DNA of 64,000 nucleotides from an uncultured Massilia sp. (GCF_913773735.1 NZ_CAJYEB010000034.1:124001-188000), one strand, 5' to 3'; positions 43,345-52,258 are shown, numbered from the stretch's first letter. Translations and numbers: made by a program. The notes: a model not told the origin generated them from the sequence alone.

Positions 43345-44974
43345 ACAGGACGGCCCCGCCGTGCCGCCGGCCACCCTGCCGCCGCCCGCGCCACCTCCGG
43401 ACGTGGACCGCCCGAGCCGCTGGCTGCCCTCGCTGGTCTGGCTGATCCCGATCCTGGCCGCCGTCATCGGCACCGTGCAGGTGGTCAACTGGCTGGTCGA
43501 CAAGGGCCCGACGATCGCCGTCAGCTTCGCCACCGGCGAGGGCTTGGAAGCGGGCAAGACCAAGGTCAAGTACAAGGACGTCGACATCGGCCAGGTGGTG
43601 ACGGTCAAGCTCGGCCCGGACGGCAACCGCGTCGTCGCCACCATCGAGATGGCGAAGGAAGCGGCGCGCTTCGCGGCCGCCGACACCTGCTTCTGGGTGG
43701 TGCGCCCGCAGATTGGCGCGAGCGGCGTGTCGGGACTGAACACGCTGCTGTCGGGCGCCTACATCGGCGCCGCGCCCGGCACGGCCGCGCAGACCGCGTC
43801 CGCCTTCACCGGCCTGGAAGCGCCGCCCGCCGTGCCGCCCGGCCTCAAGGGACGCGAATACCGCCTGCACGGCGACAGCCTGGGTTCGCTCGCGCCCGGC
43901 TCGCCGGTCTACTACCGCCGCGTGCGCGTGGGCCAGGTCGCTTCGGCCGAGCTGAACCGCGAAGGGCAGGGCGTCGACCTCTCGGTATTCGTCGAGGAAC
44001 CCTATGTCGCCTTCGTCGGCACCAATGCGCGCTGGTGGCATGCCAGCGGCGTCGACGTACGCCTCGATGCCGGCGGCTTCAAGCTGAACACGCAGTCGCT
44101 GGCGGCGCTGGTGACGGGCGGCGTCGCCTTCGAATCGGAGAACGGCAGGAAGCCGGCGGCGCCGGCCCCGGCCGGCACCGTGTTCGGCCTGGCCGCCGAC
44201 CGCGCCGCCGCGCTGCGTCCGCCCGACGGGCCGGCGATCGCGACGGTGCTGTACTTCGACCAGTCGCTGCGCGGCCTGGCGCCGGGCGCGGCGGTCGACT
44301 TTCGCGGCATCGTGCTGGGCGAGGTGCGCAGCGTGGGCGTGGAATTCGACCGCGTCCGGCGCGCGATCCGCATGCCGGTGACGGTGGACCTGTATCCGGA
44401 ACGCCTGGGCCCCTCGTTCGCCGCATCGGTCGGCAGCGCGGACGGCAGCGCCGCCGGCAGCAACGCCGTGCTGGCGCAGATGGTCGCGCGCGGCCTGCGC
44501 GGCCAGCTGCGCACCGGCAGCCTGCTGACGAACCAGCTCTACATCGCGCTCGACTTCTTCCCGAACGCGCCCAGGGCCCAGCTGGCAGCGCGCGGCGACG
44601 AGATCCTGCTGCCGACCGTGCCGGGCTCGCTCGACGAGCTGCAGAGCCAGCTTTCCAGCATCGCGAGCAAGCTCGACAAGGTGCCCTTCGACGACATCGG
44701 CAAGAACCTGAACAAGACGCTGGTCGAGGCCAACCGCTTGGTCGCGCGCCTGGACCAGCAACTGCTGCCCGAGATGAAGGACACGCTGGCCTCGGCCCGC
44801 AAGACCTTCGCCAGCGCCGAGGCGCTGTTGCAGCAGGATTCGCCGCTGCAGTCGGACCTGCGCCAGGCGATGCAGGACGTGTCGCGCACGATGGAGTCGC
44901 TGAACCAGCTGGCCGACTATCTCGAACGCCATCCGGAATCGCTGATCCGGGGCAAGGCAAAGGAGAACAAATGA
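43337..44974 (+). CDS. pqiB: MCE-domain tunnel protein PqiB
   Basis: PqiB forms a periplasmic needle of stacked MCE (MlaD) domains for lipid transfer between membranes. 545 residues from the ATG at 43337 (GGAGAAC before it; an ATG five codons earlier is also in frame). N-terminal membrane helix WLPSLVWLIPILAAVIGTVQ, three MCE repeats (about 55, 170 and 300), then a helical needle region (LQSQLSSIASKLDKVPFDDI, then LASARKTFASAEALL). Stop overlaps pqiC (ATGA). Confidence 0.94.
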   Translation: MSEQDGPAVPPATLPPPAPPPDVDRPSRWLPSLVWLIPILAAVIGTVQVVNWLVDKGPTIAVSFATGEGLEAGKTKVKYKDVDIGQVVTVKLGPDGNRVVATIEMAKEAARFAAADTCFWVVRPQIGASGVSGLNTLLSGAYIGAAPGTAAQTASAFTGLEAPPAVPPGLKGREYRLHGDSLGSLAPGSPVYYRRVRVGQVASAELNREGQGVDLSVFVEEPYVAFVGTNARWWHASGVDVRLDAGGFKLNTQSLAALVTGGVAFESENGRKPAAPAPAGTVFGLAADRAAALRPPDGPAIATVLYFDQSLRGLAPGAAVDFRGIVLGEVRSVGVEFDRVRRAIRMPVTVDLYPERLGPSFAASVGSADGSAAGSNAVLAQMVARGLRGQLRTGSLLTNQLYIALDFFPNAPRAQLAARGDEILLPTVPGSLDELQSQLSSIASKLDKVPFDDIGKNLNKTLVEANRLVARLDQQLLPEMKDTLASARKTFASAEALLQQDSPLQSDLRQAMQDVSRTMESLNQLADYLERHPESLIRGKAKENK

Positions 44975-45573
44975 ACCGTCTTCCACTTTCGTTCGCGCTG
45001 GCGGCGGCGGGCGCATTGCTGGCCGCCTGCGCCAGCAATGCGCCGCCGGACCGCTTCTACACGTTGGGCGGGGGCGATGCCGCCGCGCCGGCCGCGACGA
45101 CTGCCGCGCCGCTGTACATCGAAGTGCTGCCGGTGACGGTGCCGGCCCAGGTGCGGCGCAGCCAGCTGGTCGTCACGGAGGGGCCGGGCCGCGTCGACCT
45201 GCTCGAGCACCACCGCTGGGCCGGGCCGCTGCCGGACGAGATCGGCCGCGCGCTGTCGCTCGACCTGAGCGCCGCGCTGGGCGCGCTCGACGTCTATCGC
45301 ACGCCGCACCCGAGCGGCAGCACGCCGTACCGGATCGGCACGACGGTGCAGCGCTTCGAGTCGGCGCCGGGCGCCTACGCATTGCTGGACGCCACCTGGA
45401 GCGTGCGCAAGGCGGGCGGCGACGCCGTGCTGGCGTGCCGCAGCGTGTTCCGGGAACCGGTGGGCGAGGGCTACGAGGCGCTGGTGGCGGGCCATCGCGC
45501 CGCGCTGGCCAAGATGGCCGCCGCGATCGGGGCGGCGGTGCGCAGGCAGGAGGCGGGGACGGGAGGCTGCTGA
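44971..45573 (+). CDS. pqiC: Outer-membrane lipoprotein PqiC
   Basis: PqiC is the outer-membrane lipoprotein of the Pqi system. The start is the ATGA overlapping pqiB (AAAGGAGAAC before it), giving 200 residues. Lipobox LAAC (ALAAAGALLAACASN) is followed by RFYTLGGGD, VLPVTVPAQVRRSQLVV and WAGPLPDEIGRALSLDLSAA, matching the ABC-type/PqiC family. Ends 12 bases before the convergent PEP-CTERM gene. Confidence 0.92.
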   Translation: MNRLPLSFALAAAGALLAACASNAPPDRFYTLGGGDAAAPAATTAAPLYIEVLPVTVPAQVRRSQLVVTEGPGRVDLLEHHRWAGPLPDEIGRALSLDLSAALGALDVYRTPHPSGSTPYRIGTTVQRFESAPGAYALLDATWSVRKAGGDAVLACRSVFREPVGEGYEALVAGHRAALAKMAAAIGAAVRRQEAGTGGC

Positions 45574-45585
45574 AGAGGGCGCGGA

Positions 45586-46245
45586 TCAACCGCGCTTGCG
45601 GCGGCGGCTGAAGGCGAGGGCGGCGGCGCCCAGGCCCAGCAGGGCGAGGCTGGCCGGTTCCGGCACGGCCGTCGTGGCGGCGGCCTTCACCGAGACGGCG
45701 TCGATGCCGCCGCCCATGGTGTCCGACTTGCCGGTCGCGGCGAACTTCAGCACGCTGCTGCTGCCCGTCGCCAGCACGTTGAAGGTGTACAGCGTCCAGT
45801 CGTTGCCGGCGCCGTCGCCCACCAGGCCGCTGGCCGTGATGTCCTGCAGCAGCGTGCCGTTCCAGTAGACGCCGATGCCGTTGCTGTCGCTGCCCACGTT
45901 CGAGCGCGGCGAGTAGGCGAAGGTCAGCGTGTACAGCGTGTCCTTCGTGGTCGCCAGGCTCTGGCTGATCCAGCTGTTGGCGCTGGTGTCCAGCTCGGCG
46001 AAATTGCTGCCCTGGTAGGCGGCCCCGACGGCGTCGTTACGGATCTCGACGCCGTTGCTGCCCAGCGTCCAGCCGCTGTAGCCGCCGCCCGCGTTGGTAT
46101 AGGTAATCCAGTTGCCGCTCTTGACGGTGGTGGCCTCGAAGCCGCCGTTGCTCACCAGTTCGCCCGTGGCGGTCACGGGAGCAGCGTGGACGGCGCCGGC
46201 GGAAAGGGCGAGCGAGAGGGTAGCGAGGAGCAGGCGGGCGGACAT
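45586..46245 (-). CDS. PEP-CTERM sorted exported protein
   Basis: 219-residue exported protein. Signal peptide ending AVHA, then a beta-rich domain of the DUF642/carbohydrate-binding-like kind (GELVSNGGFE, SGWTLGSNGVEIRNDAVGAA, LYTLTFAYSPRS). A PEP-CTERM sorting tail closes it: VPEPASLALLGLGAAALAFS followed by RRRKRG. Such proteins are processed by exosortase, which must be encoded elsewhere. It has no evident flagellar role and lies alone between pqiC and the fli/ycgR block. Confidence 0.88.
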   Translation of the reverse strand: MSARLLLATLSLALSAGAVHAAPVTATGELVSNGGFEATTVKSGNWITYTNAGGGYSGWTLGSNGVEIRNDAVGAAYQGSNFAELDTSANSWISQSLATTKDTLYTLTFAYSPRSNVGSDSNGIGVYWNGTLLQDITASGLVGDGAGNDWTLYTFNVLATGSSSVLKFAATGKSDTMGGGIDAVSVKAAATTAVPEPASLALLGLGAAALAFSRRRKRG

Positions 46246-46306
46246 GGATTTCCTTTTTGGTAACGATAGTGGATTAATGGAAATTATATCGCTACCAAAA
46301 CCAATT

Positions 46307-46347
46307 AGGGGTCAGAGCCCGGTTTTTCCGTTGGGGCTCTGACCCAG
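46307..46347. repeat. GGGGTCAGAGCCC palindromic repeat
   Basis: GGGGTCAGAGCCC and GGGGCTCTGACCC around a short AT-containing loop, upstream of the PEP-CTERM gene. Paired with a second copy 45 bases away. Confidence 0.85.
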
Positions 46348-46391
46348 GTGTGTGCGTGGCCTGCGCAGAGATGGGAGTCGCGGACGGAACA

Positions 46392-46432
46392 CCGGGGTCG
46401 GAGCCCCAAAAGAAACACCGGGCTCTGACCCC
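46392..46432. repeat. GGGGTCAGAGCCC palindromic repeat
   Basis: CGGGGTCGGAGCCCC and GGGCTCTGACCCC around AAAAGAAACACC, ending 4 bases past the ycgR stop codon. Confidence 0.85.
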
Positions 46433-46436
46433 TTCC

Positions 46437-47192
46437 TTAGAAGCCGGCCAGGCGCGCGTTGCGTTCGCGTTCCAGCTTGGTGATGTAGCGCTGCACGCCC
46501 GCCAGGTTGGCGCGCGAGATGTCGATGAACTGGCAGCCGAGGCGGCGGGTCGTCTTGTTGTTCAGCAGGGTCATGTCCAGCGAGTTGCGGATCTGCAGCG
46601 AGCAGGTCACGATGCCGACGTCGGGCAGTTCCATTTTGCAGTTGCCGAAGGTGGCGCCGATCGTCGTGCCGAGCTGGTGCTTGTTGTCGAAGATCGCGAT
46701 GCCGCCGCAACTGATGTCGGCCAGCGGGAACTCGGCGCTGCCGCCGCCCAGTTCCGGCGGCAGGGGGATCGTGGCGCGCACCGGGTTGGTCAGCGGGGTC
46801 GGCATGCGGTAGTACTCGCGCCGCTGCAGGCGGATCAGGCTGGCCGGCAGGTCGGCGGCGAGCGCGGTGCCGCCTTCGAAGGCGGTCTCGCGCAGGTTCT
46901 CGAGGCCGAACAGGATGCGGATCTTGTCGAGCGAGGTCTCGCAGCGCACCTGCTTGGCGGCGACGATGCGCGCGTTCTGCTCGGCGCTGACGGAGCGGTC
47001 GAGGATGATCGTCTCGGTGTCGGGATCGACGTGCAGCAGCGACGTCACGCAGACGTCGGCCTCGCCCTTGACCAGCAGGCGGATCAGTTGGTTCTTTTCG
47101 GAGATCTGGCGCAACAGCGCGACGATTTCCCTGCGCGATTCGACTTCGTAGTCGTGCCAGTTCGCCAGTTCGGCATCAGTGATTGCTTGCAT
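46437..47192 (-). CDS. ycgR: c-di-GMP-responsive flagellar brake YcgR
   Basis: YcgR binds c-di-GMP and then slows the flagellar motor. The start at 47192 (MQAITDAELANWHDYEV) fits the family; the frame is open further upstream inside the fhlB-like gene. 251 residues: an N-terminal YcgR domain and a PilZ domain with RLQRREYYRMPTPLTNPVRA (the RxxxR site) and DISCGGIAI (the D/NxSxxG motif). Both c-di-GMP motifs are intact. It overlaps the fhlB-like gene by 17 bases and ends the fliD-to-ycgR run. Confidence 0.93.
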   Translation of the reverse strand: MQAITDAELANWHDYEVESRREIVALLRQISEKNQLIRLLVKGEADVCVTSLLHVDPDTETIILDRSVSAEQNARIVAAKQVRCETSLDKIRILFGLENLRETAFEGGTALAADLPASLIRLQRREYYRMPTPLTNPVRATIPLPPELGGGSAEFPLADISCGGIAIFDNKHQLGTTIGATFGNCKMELPDVGIVTCSLQIRNSLDMTLLNNKTTRRLGCQFIDISRANLAGVQRYITKLERERNARLAGF

Positions 47193-47547
47193 CTGTTCCA
47201 GACGGTGATTCTTCGGGTGGGGGCAGCAGCCGTGCCGTGTCCGGCGCGGGAGGCATCTCCCGCCCGGCGGCTTGTGCCGATTCAACATGATATAGCCATG
47301 CCAACAGTTCGGCAATAACGCGGTACAGGGCGGGCGGGATCTGGCGGTCGAGGTCGACCTGCATCAGCAGGGACACCAATTCCTTCGATTCGTGCACGAA
47401 CACGCCGGCCTCGCGCGCCTTGCCGATGATCCGCTCCGCCACCAGGCCGCTGCCCTTGGCGACGACCTTGGGCGCCGGGTCGCCCGCGCCGTAGGCGAGC
47501 GCGACGGCGTTCTGGCGGCGCGTGCCGGCGTCCTCAGGCTTGCCCAT
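47176..47547 (-). CDS. FlhB C-terminal-domain homologue (FhlB type)
   Basis: 123-residue cytoplasmic protein equivalent to the C-terminal cytoplasmic fragment of the export switch FlhB. RRQNAVALAYGAGDPAPKVV aligns with the stretch just after the NPTH cleavage site of FlhB, and VFVHESKELVSLLMQVDLDR with IPPALYRVIAELLAWLY fits the rest. The NPTH motif itself is absent, so it cannot self-cleave. Start at 47547; the frame is open upstream through the fliK-like gene. It overlaps that gene by 14 bases. A role in substrate switching is inferred from the pairing. Confidence 0.85.
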   Translation of the reverse strand: MGKPEDAGTRRQNAVALAYGAGDPAPKVVAKGSGLVAERIIGKAREAGVFVHESKELVSLLMQVDLDRQIPPALYRVIAELLAWLYHVESAQAAGREMPPAPDTARLLPPPEESPSGTDASNH

Positions 47548-48700
47548 CGCCGCTTTCCCTGGCGCCGGCGCCGTGGATGGCCAGCGTCGACAGCGGCACG
47601 CCGGCCGCCTCCAGCGCCTGCGCCAGGCCGGCGCGCCGGGCTTCCATCGCGCTGCCGGCGTCCTGGCTGGCGGCGTCCAGGCGGATGTGCACCTGGTCGC
47701 CGGACAGTACGATGCGCGCCGCCACCTCGCCCAGCGCGCCGAAGCGCAGGCGCAGGCGGCTCTGCCAGGTGGACGACGTTCCTTCCTCGCCGGCGTCGCG
47801 GCCCGCCTGTTCCTTGTCGGGCGCGTCGCGTTCGGCATGGCGTTCGATCTCCCAGCGCATCTCCTGCCCCGGCCACAGCTGGCCCTGCCAGGCGACGCGG
47901 CCCTGCTCGTGGGCGTTCAGCTGCAGGTTGATGAACTGGGCGGTGGCCGGATCGGTCGGCGCGGGCATGCCGCGCGCCTGCGGCTCGGCAGCCAGCTCGC
48001 CCAGCGTGCGCGCGCCCGCCGCCCATTCGGCCACGTGCGATTCGTAGAACAGGCCGCTCTTGGCCAGGCCGTCCTGCAGGGCGGCGGCGATGCGGCCGGC
48101 GTTCGCGTCCGGCGCGCCCAGCAGGGGCGTGCGGCCGAGCGCCGCGGTGGCGGGCGCGTCGGCCTTCTGGGCGGCGGCGATCACGTCGCCGAGCGCCTTG
48201 CCGGCCGTGCTGATCGAGGCGTTGGCGTCGCCGGCGCTACCGTTACCCTGACCCGCCAGCCGGCCCAGGTCCTGCGCGCTGGCCAGCAGGGCGGCGCTGC
48301 GCGTCAGCGCGGCGGCTTCCTTGCCCGCGACGAAGGCCAGCGCCGCGCCGGCCGGCTGGCCGTCCTGCGGCGCCGGTGCGGCTTCGGCGAAGGCGTGCGC
48401 GCCCTGGGCGTCGCGGACCTGGAAGGTGGGGCGGGGATGGACGGCGACCAGCGTCATCGGCACCTGCGCGCCGGGTTGCGTGCCGGGCGGCAGCGGCATG
48501 CGCGCCGCCATGTCGGCCACGCGCACGACGAAATCGCCGCCGGGGAGCTTGGCCAGCACCTCGGCCTGCATCGACTGGCCGAGCAGGTTGGCGACGGCGC
48601 GCTGGAAGGCCTGCTGGCGCGGGTCGACGGACGACAGCGCCGGCACCACCGGCGCGGTGCGCGCGACCTGGGGCAGGGACAGCTGGTCGCGCGGCAGCAT
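47534..48700 (-). CDS. FliK-like hook-length control domain protein
   Basis: 388-residue second FliK-type protein. N-terminal part LLGQSMQAEVLAKLPGGDFV, a low-complexity Ala-rich centre, and a C-terminal FliK-type domain (WQSRLRLRFGALGEVAARIV then LSGDQVHIRLDAASQDAG). It differs clearly from the fliK at 34388-35725. Its tight linkage to the FlhB-fragment homologue suggests the two act together. The product could tune export switching, but this is inference. 41 bases after fliT. Confidence 0.8.
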   Translation of the reverse strand: MLPRDQLSLPQVARTAPVVPALSSVDPRQQAFQRAVANLLGQSMQAEVLAKLPGGDFVVRVADMAARMPLPPGTQPGAQVPMTLVAVHPRPTFQVRDAQGAHAFAEAAPAPQDGQPAGAALAFVAGKEAAALTRSAALLASAQDLGRLAGQGNGSAGDANASISTAGKALGDVIAAAQKADAPATAALGRTPLLGAPDANAGRIAAALQDGLAKSGLFYESHVAEWAAGARTLGELAAEPQARGMPAPTDPATAQFINLQLNAHEQGRVAWQGQLWPGQEMRWEIERHAERDAPDKEQAGRDAGEEGTSSTWQSRLRLRFGALGEVAARIVLSGDQVHIRLDAASQDAGSAMEARRAGLAQALEAAGVPLSTLAIHGAGARESGDGQA

Positions 48701-48741
48701 GGGGGAATGGTTCGCGGAACGCGGACAGCGTTACCGCAACC

Positions 48742-49068
48742 TCAGACGCCGTAGGCGCGCGCGAGGCGGCGTTCGGTCTGGTTGTTGCTCATCATGGCGG
48801 TCAGCCTGGCCATCCAGGGTTGCGTGAGGTCGCGGATCTTGCGGTCCGAGGCCATCATGCGGCGGATCGCGTCGACCTTGCGCACGCGTTCCTGGCCGGC
48901 CAGCGGCTGGCCGTCGCCGTTGTCCTTGAGCTGGCGCACGCAGGCGGCGCACTGGTGCTCGAGCTGGACCAGGCGGTCCCAGTCGCTGGCGCTGGCGGCG
49001 GCCAGCATCTGGTCGGTGATGCCGACCATGGCTTCATACACGGAGACGACTTCCTGTCCGGTCATCAT
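48742..49068 (-). CDS. fliT: Flagellar chaperone FliT
   Basis: FliT is the export chaperone of FliD and in some bacteria also dampens flagellar regulators. 108 helical residues (EVVSVYEAMVGITDQMLAAA, then WDRLVQLEHQCAACVRQL), the expected size. GGAGAG precedes the double ATG. It follows fliS by 13 bases. Confidence 0.88.
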   Translation of the reverse strand: MMTGQEVVSVYEAMVGITDQMLAAASASDWDRLVQLEHQCAACVRQLKDNGDGQPLAGQERVRKVDAIRRMMASDRKIRDLTQPWMARLTAMMSNNQTERRLARAYGV

Positions 49069-49081
49069 GTGCTGTCTCTCC

Positions 49082-49552
49082 TCAGGCGCTGACCAGGGTG
49101 GCTGCCTTCGGCATCGGCGAGGCGGCGACGGCGGCGGGCACCGGGGCGGCCGGCTGGCCGACCTTGTCGCCGATGGCGACCCAGGCTTCGCGCAGGTCCG
49201 ACAGCAGGCGGTGCACTTCGTCGAGGATGGCGACGTCGTTCTTCAGGTTGGCGTGCAGCAGGCGGCGGCTCATGTAGTCGTACAGGGCGTCCAGGTTGGC
49301 CGCGATCTCGCCGCCGGCGCTCTTGTCGAGCGAGGCGCGCAGGCCGTTGTCGATGATCGTGATCGCCTTCGAGATGGCGGTGCCCTTGGCGGCGATATTG
49401 TTGGCGGCGATATTCGCCTTGGCGTTCAACAGGGCGACCAGGGCGCCGTCGTACAGCATGACGATCAGCTTGTGCGGCGACGCGGAGGCGACGCCCGTTT
49501 CGAGGCCGACGTGGGCATAGGCGTTGACGCCGCGTTTCATGGTTCCGAACAT
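49082..49552 (-). CDS. fliS: Flagellin export chaperone FliS
   Basis: FliS binds the C-terminus of flagellin and prevents early polymerisation. 156 residues with the family pattern YAHVGLETGVASASPHKLIV, MLYDGALVALLNAKANIAAN and LYDYMSRRLLHANLKNDVAI, plus an Ala/Pro-rich tail. GGAGA before the start. Placed between fliD and fliT. Confidence 0.96.
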   Translation of the reverse strand: MFGTMKRGVNAYAHVGLETGVASASPHKLIVMLYDGALVALLNAKANIAANNIAAKGTAISKAITIIDNGLRASLDKSAGGEIAANLDALYDYMSRRLLHANLKNDVAILDEVHRLLSDLREAWVAIGDKVGQPAAPVPAAVAASPMPKAATLVSA

Positions 49553-49582
49553 CTTTGGTTCTCCAATGGTCCAGGTGTGGGA

Positions 49583-52225
49583 TTAACTGTTCGCGGCAAT
49601 CGACGCGAGTTGTTGTGTCAGGTAACTCTGGGTGCTCTGCATCGACGCCAGCATGGTGTCGAGCGCGGTGAACTGGGCGCGGTAGCGCGCCTCGATCGCC
49701 GTCAGGCGGTCGCTGAACTTGTCGCGCTGGCTGGCGACCTGCTTGATGCTGCTGTTCAGGCCGTCGGTCTTGCCCTGCAGGATGCTGTCCTTGCCGGTGA
49801 AGGTGGCGGCCAGGTTGGTCAACTGGTAGGCGTAGCCCTGCGAGAAGGTGACGCTGCCGCGGTCGCCGACGTCGCCGGTCTTGACCGTGATCTGGATGCC
49901 GACCGCGTCCGAGCCGGCCGCCGCCGTCAGCGTCTGGCCGTTGCCGGTGGCGGCCACGCCGCCGATGGTGCCTTCGACGTTGCTGCCCTTGACCGGGCTG
50001 GCGCCGCCGAAGATCGCATCGACCGCGGTGCCGGTGACGCCGGCGATCGCGATGTTCGACTTCTCGCCGAAGATGCTCGACGAGATCGTCAGCTTGCCGT
50101 CCTTGTCGACCGAGGTCTCGACCGCGTCGCCCGCGCCGGAAAAGGTGCTGTTGCCGTTGATCGCGGCGCGCAGCACGGCGGCCAGCTGGGTGTTGTCGTA
50201 GGTGCCGGCCGGGATCTGGATGTTCTGCACCTTGCTGCTGGTGACCGGGTCGGTCTGGTTCAGCGTCACGGTCCAGGTGGTGTTCGGATCGATCTTCGTC
50301 GCGCCGCTCAGCGCCGCGGTCGAGGTCAGCGCGCCCTTGGTCGCCATGTGGGTGACGTTGACGGCGTACTCGCCGGCCTTGGTCGACGGCGTCGACTTGT
50401 CGAAGCTGATGCCGCTGTCGCTGGCCGACCCCATCGCGGCGAACAAGCCGCCGATGTCGCTGAAGTTGTTGGCGATCGCCGTGTTCAGCTTGGTCGAATC
50501 GATCGCCAGGCTGCCGTCCTTCTGGAACGAGATGCCGACCTGGCCCAGGTTGGTCAGCTTGCCGCCCAGGCCTTCGACGCTCGTGCTCAGCTGGCGCCGC
50601 AGCTGCGACTGGATCGAGCGCACCGAGGCGTCGCCCTGCAGCGCGCCGCCGGTCTTGGTCTCGGCGTTGTAGCCGGTCAGGCCCGCGATGGTCGTGTTCA
50701 GGTCGTTGTAGGCCTTGACGAAGGCCTTGATCGAGTCCGACACGGTGCTGGTGTCCTTCGACACGGTCAGCGTGCTGTTGCCCAGGCCCGTGACGCTCAG
50801 GTTCACGCCCTGGATCGCATCGTTCACGGAGGTGCTCTTGCTGGTGACGGCGATGCCGTTCACGGTCAGCTTGGTGTCCTGGGCGCCGCTGGTCTGGGTC
50901 AGGCCCTGGGTACCGCCCGGATCGTAGCCCATCAGGGCGGCGATGGCCGGGTCGCCGTCCTGGCCGTCGACGCCGGCCACGCTGATCTTCATGGTCGTGT
51001 TGGAACCGGTGGCGTTGTTGGTGACCACCAGGTGGTAGGGATTGTCGCCGCCGTCCGAGACGATGGTCGCGGTCACGCCGATGTTGGCTTTGTTGATGGC
51101 GTCGCGGATGCCCTGCAGCGACTGGTCCTTGGCGTCCAGCGTGACGATGCCCATGTTCTGCGAGCCGTCCTGCGAAAAACCGGCGCCGAGGTAGCTGCCG
51201 ACGCTGCCCGCGGCGAAGCCGGCGGCGGACGGGTTGTTGCCGCCGACCAGGATCTGGCTGCCGTCGGCCGAGCTCAGCGTGATGCCGGCCGTGGCCATCA
51301 CGCTGGAACCCTTGTTCTCGCCGCCTGCGGCCACCTTGATGCCGCCGGTGGCGCCGCCGGTCACGTCCTCGTCCACGCTGATGTTCGAGCCGTCCGCGGC
51401 CAGGAATTGCAGCGTGCCGTCGATGGCCGAACCGGTCACGGTGATGTTGGCGGCGGCCAGGGCGTTCCTGGTGGCGGCGCTGGCCAGCGAGGTGTCGATC
51501 GAGGCCGCGGTCACGGTCTCGCCGCTGTCCGCCGAGGCCAGCGCGACGCCGCCGACCGACAGCGTGTAGTTGCCGCTGGTGACGGCGACGTCGCCGAAAT
51601 CCTTGAACAGGTCGGCCGCGGTGGTCGTGGTGCCGGTCTTGGCGGTGACGCCGGTATCCGCGCTCTTGTCGTTGATGGCGGCGGCCAGGTCGCGCGCGCT
51701 GCGCGTGGTGCCGTTGGTGACGATCGTGGTGCCGTTCAGGGTCAGCGAACCGCTGGCGATGCCCGAGGCGGCGGTGGCCAGGCTCAGCGCCGTGCCGGCC
51801 GCGCCGAAGGTGCCGCCGCTCACGCTGCCGAACTGGAACGTCAGCGTGGTCTTGGCGCCGGCGCCGATCAGCGCGCTGGTACTGGCCTTGCCGCCGCTGA
51901 CCAGGCTCTGCGACTGGGCCATCTGGGTGACGTTGACTTTATAGTTGCCGGCCACCGCGCCGCTGCTGGCGGTGGCGCCGAGGATGTCCTTGTTGCTGGA
52001 GGAAGTGGACAGGGCCGCGAACGTCGACTGCGAATTCAGCGAGGTGAGCGCGGCCTGGAAACTGCCCACGGCGGCGCCGACCTTGCCATAGGCCTGCAGC
52101 TGGTTCTGGTAGGCGGCGGTTTTCTTGTCATAGTTGCTCAGCGGCGCCGACTCGGCAGCCATCAGCTTGGCGACGAGGTCGTCGACAGGCAGCCCTGAAC
52201 CGATCCCTGATGAACTGAGTCCCAC
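49583..52225 (-). CDS. fliD: Flagellar filament cap protein FliD (HAP2), large
   Basis: FliD caps the growing filament. GTG start with GGGAGAAAG before it. 880 residues, about twice the enterobacterial size. N-terminal signature GIGSGLPVDDLVAKLMAAES and C-terminal helices (YRAQFTALDTMLASMQSTQS then YLTQQLASIAANS) are normal. The long central part contains several repeated beta modules rich in Gly, Ser and Thr, including flagellin-hook-IN-like stretches (INKANIGVTATIVSDGGDNP, ISVAGVDGQDGDPAIAALMG). The enlargement is in the surface-exposed region. Confidence 0.95.
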   Translation of the reverse strand: MGLSSSGIGSGLPVDDLVAKLMAAESAPLSNYDKKTAAYQNQLQAYGKVGAAVGSFQAALTSLNSQSTFAALSTSSSNKDILGATASSGAVAGNYKVNVTQMAQSQSLVSGGKASTSALIGAGAKTTLTFQFGSVSGGTFGAAGTALSLATAASGIASGSLTLNGTTIVTNGTTRSARDLAAAINDKSADTGVTAKTGTTTTAADLFKDFGDVAVTSGNYTLSVGGVALASADSGETVTAASIDTSLASAATRNALAAANITVTGSAIDGTLQFLAADGSNISVDEDVTGGATGGIKVAAGGENKGSSVMATAGITLSSADGSQILVGGNNPSAAGFAAGSVGSYLGAGFSQDGSQNMGIVTLDAKDQSLQGIRDAINKANIGVTATIVSDGGDNPYHLVVTNNATGSNTTMKISVAGVDGQDGDPAIAALMGYDPGGTQGLTQTSGAQDTKLTVNGIAVTSKSTSVNDAIQGVNLSVTGLGNSTLTVSKDTSTVSDSIKAFVKAYNDLNTTIAGLTGYNAETKTGGALQGDASVRSIQSQLRRQLSTSVEGLGGKLTNLGQVGISFQKDGSLAIDSTKLNTAIANNFSDIGGLFAAMGSASDSGISFDKSTPSTKAGEYAVNVTHMATKGALTSTAALSGATKIDPNTTWTVTLNQTDPVTSSKVQNIQIPAGTYDNTQLAAVLRAAINGNSTFSGAGDAVETSVDKDGKLTISSSIFGEKSNIAIAGVTGTAVDAIFGGASPVKGSNVEGTIGGVAATGNGQTLTAAAGSDAVGIQITVKTGDVGDRGSVTFSQGYAYQLTNLAATFTGKDSILQGKTDGLNSSIKQVASQRDKFSDRLTAIEARYRAQFTALDTMLASMQSTQSYLTQQLASIAANS

Positions 52226-52258
52226 TTCTTTCTCCCGTGAAAGTCACACTGTAAGTCA

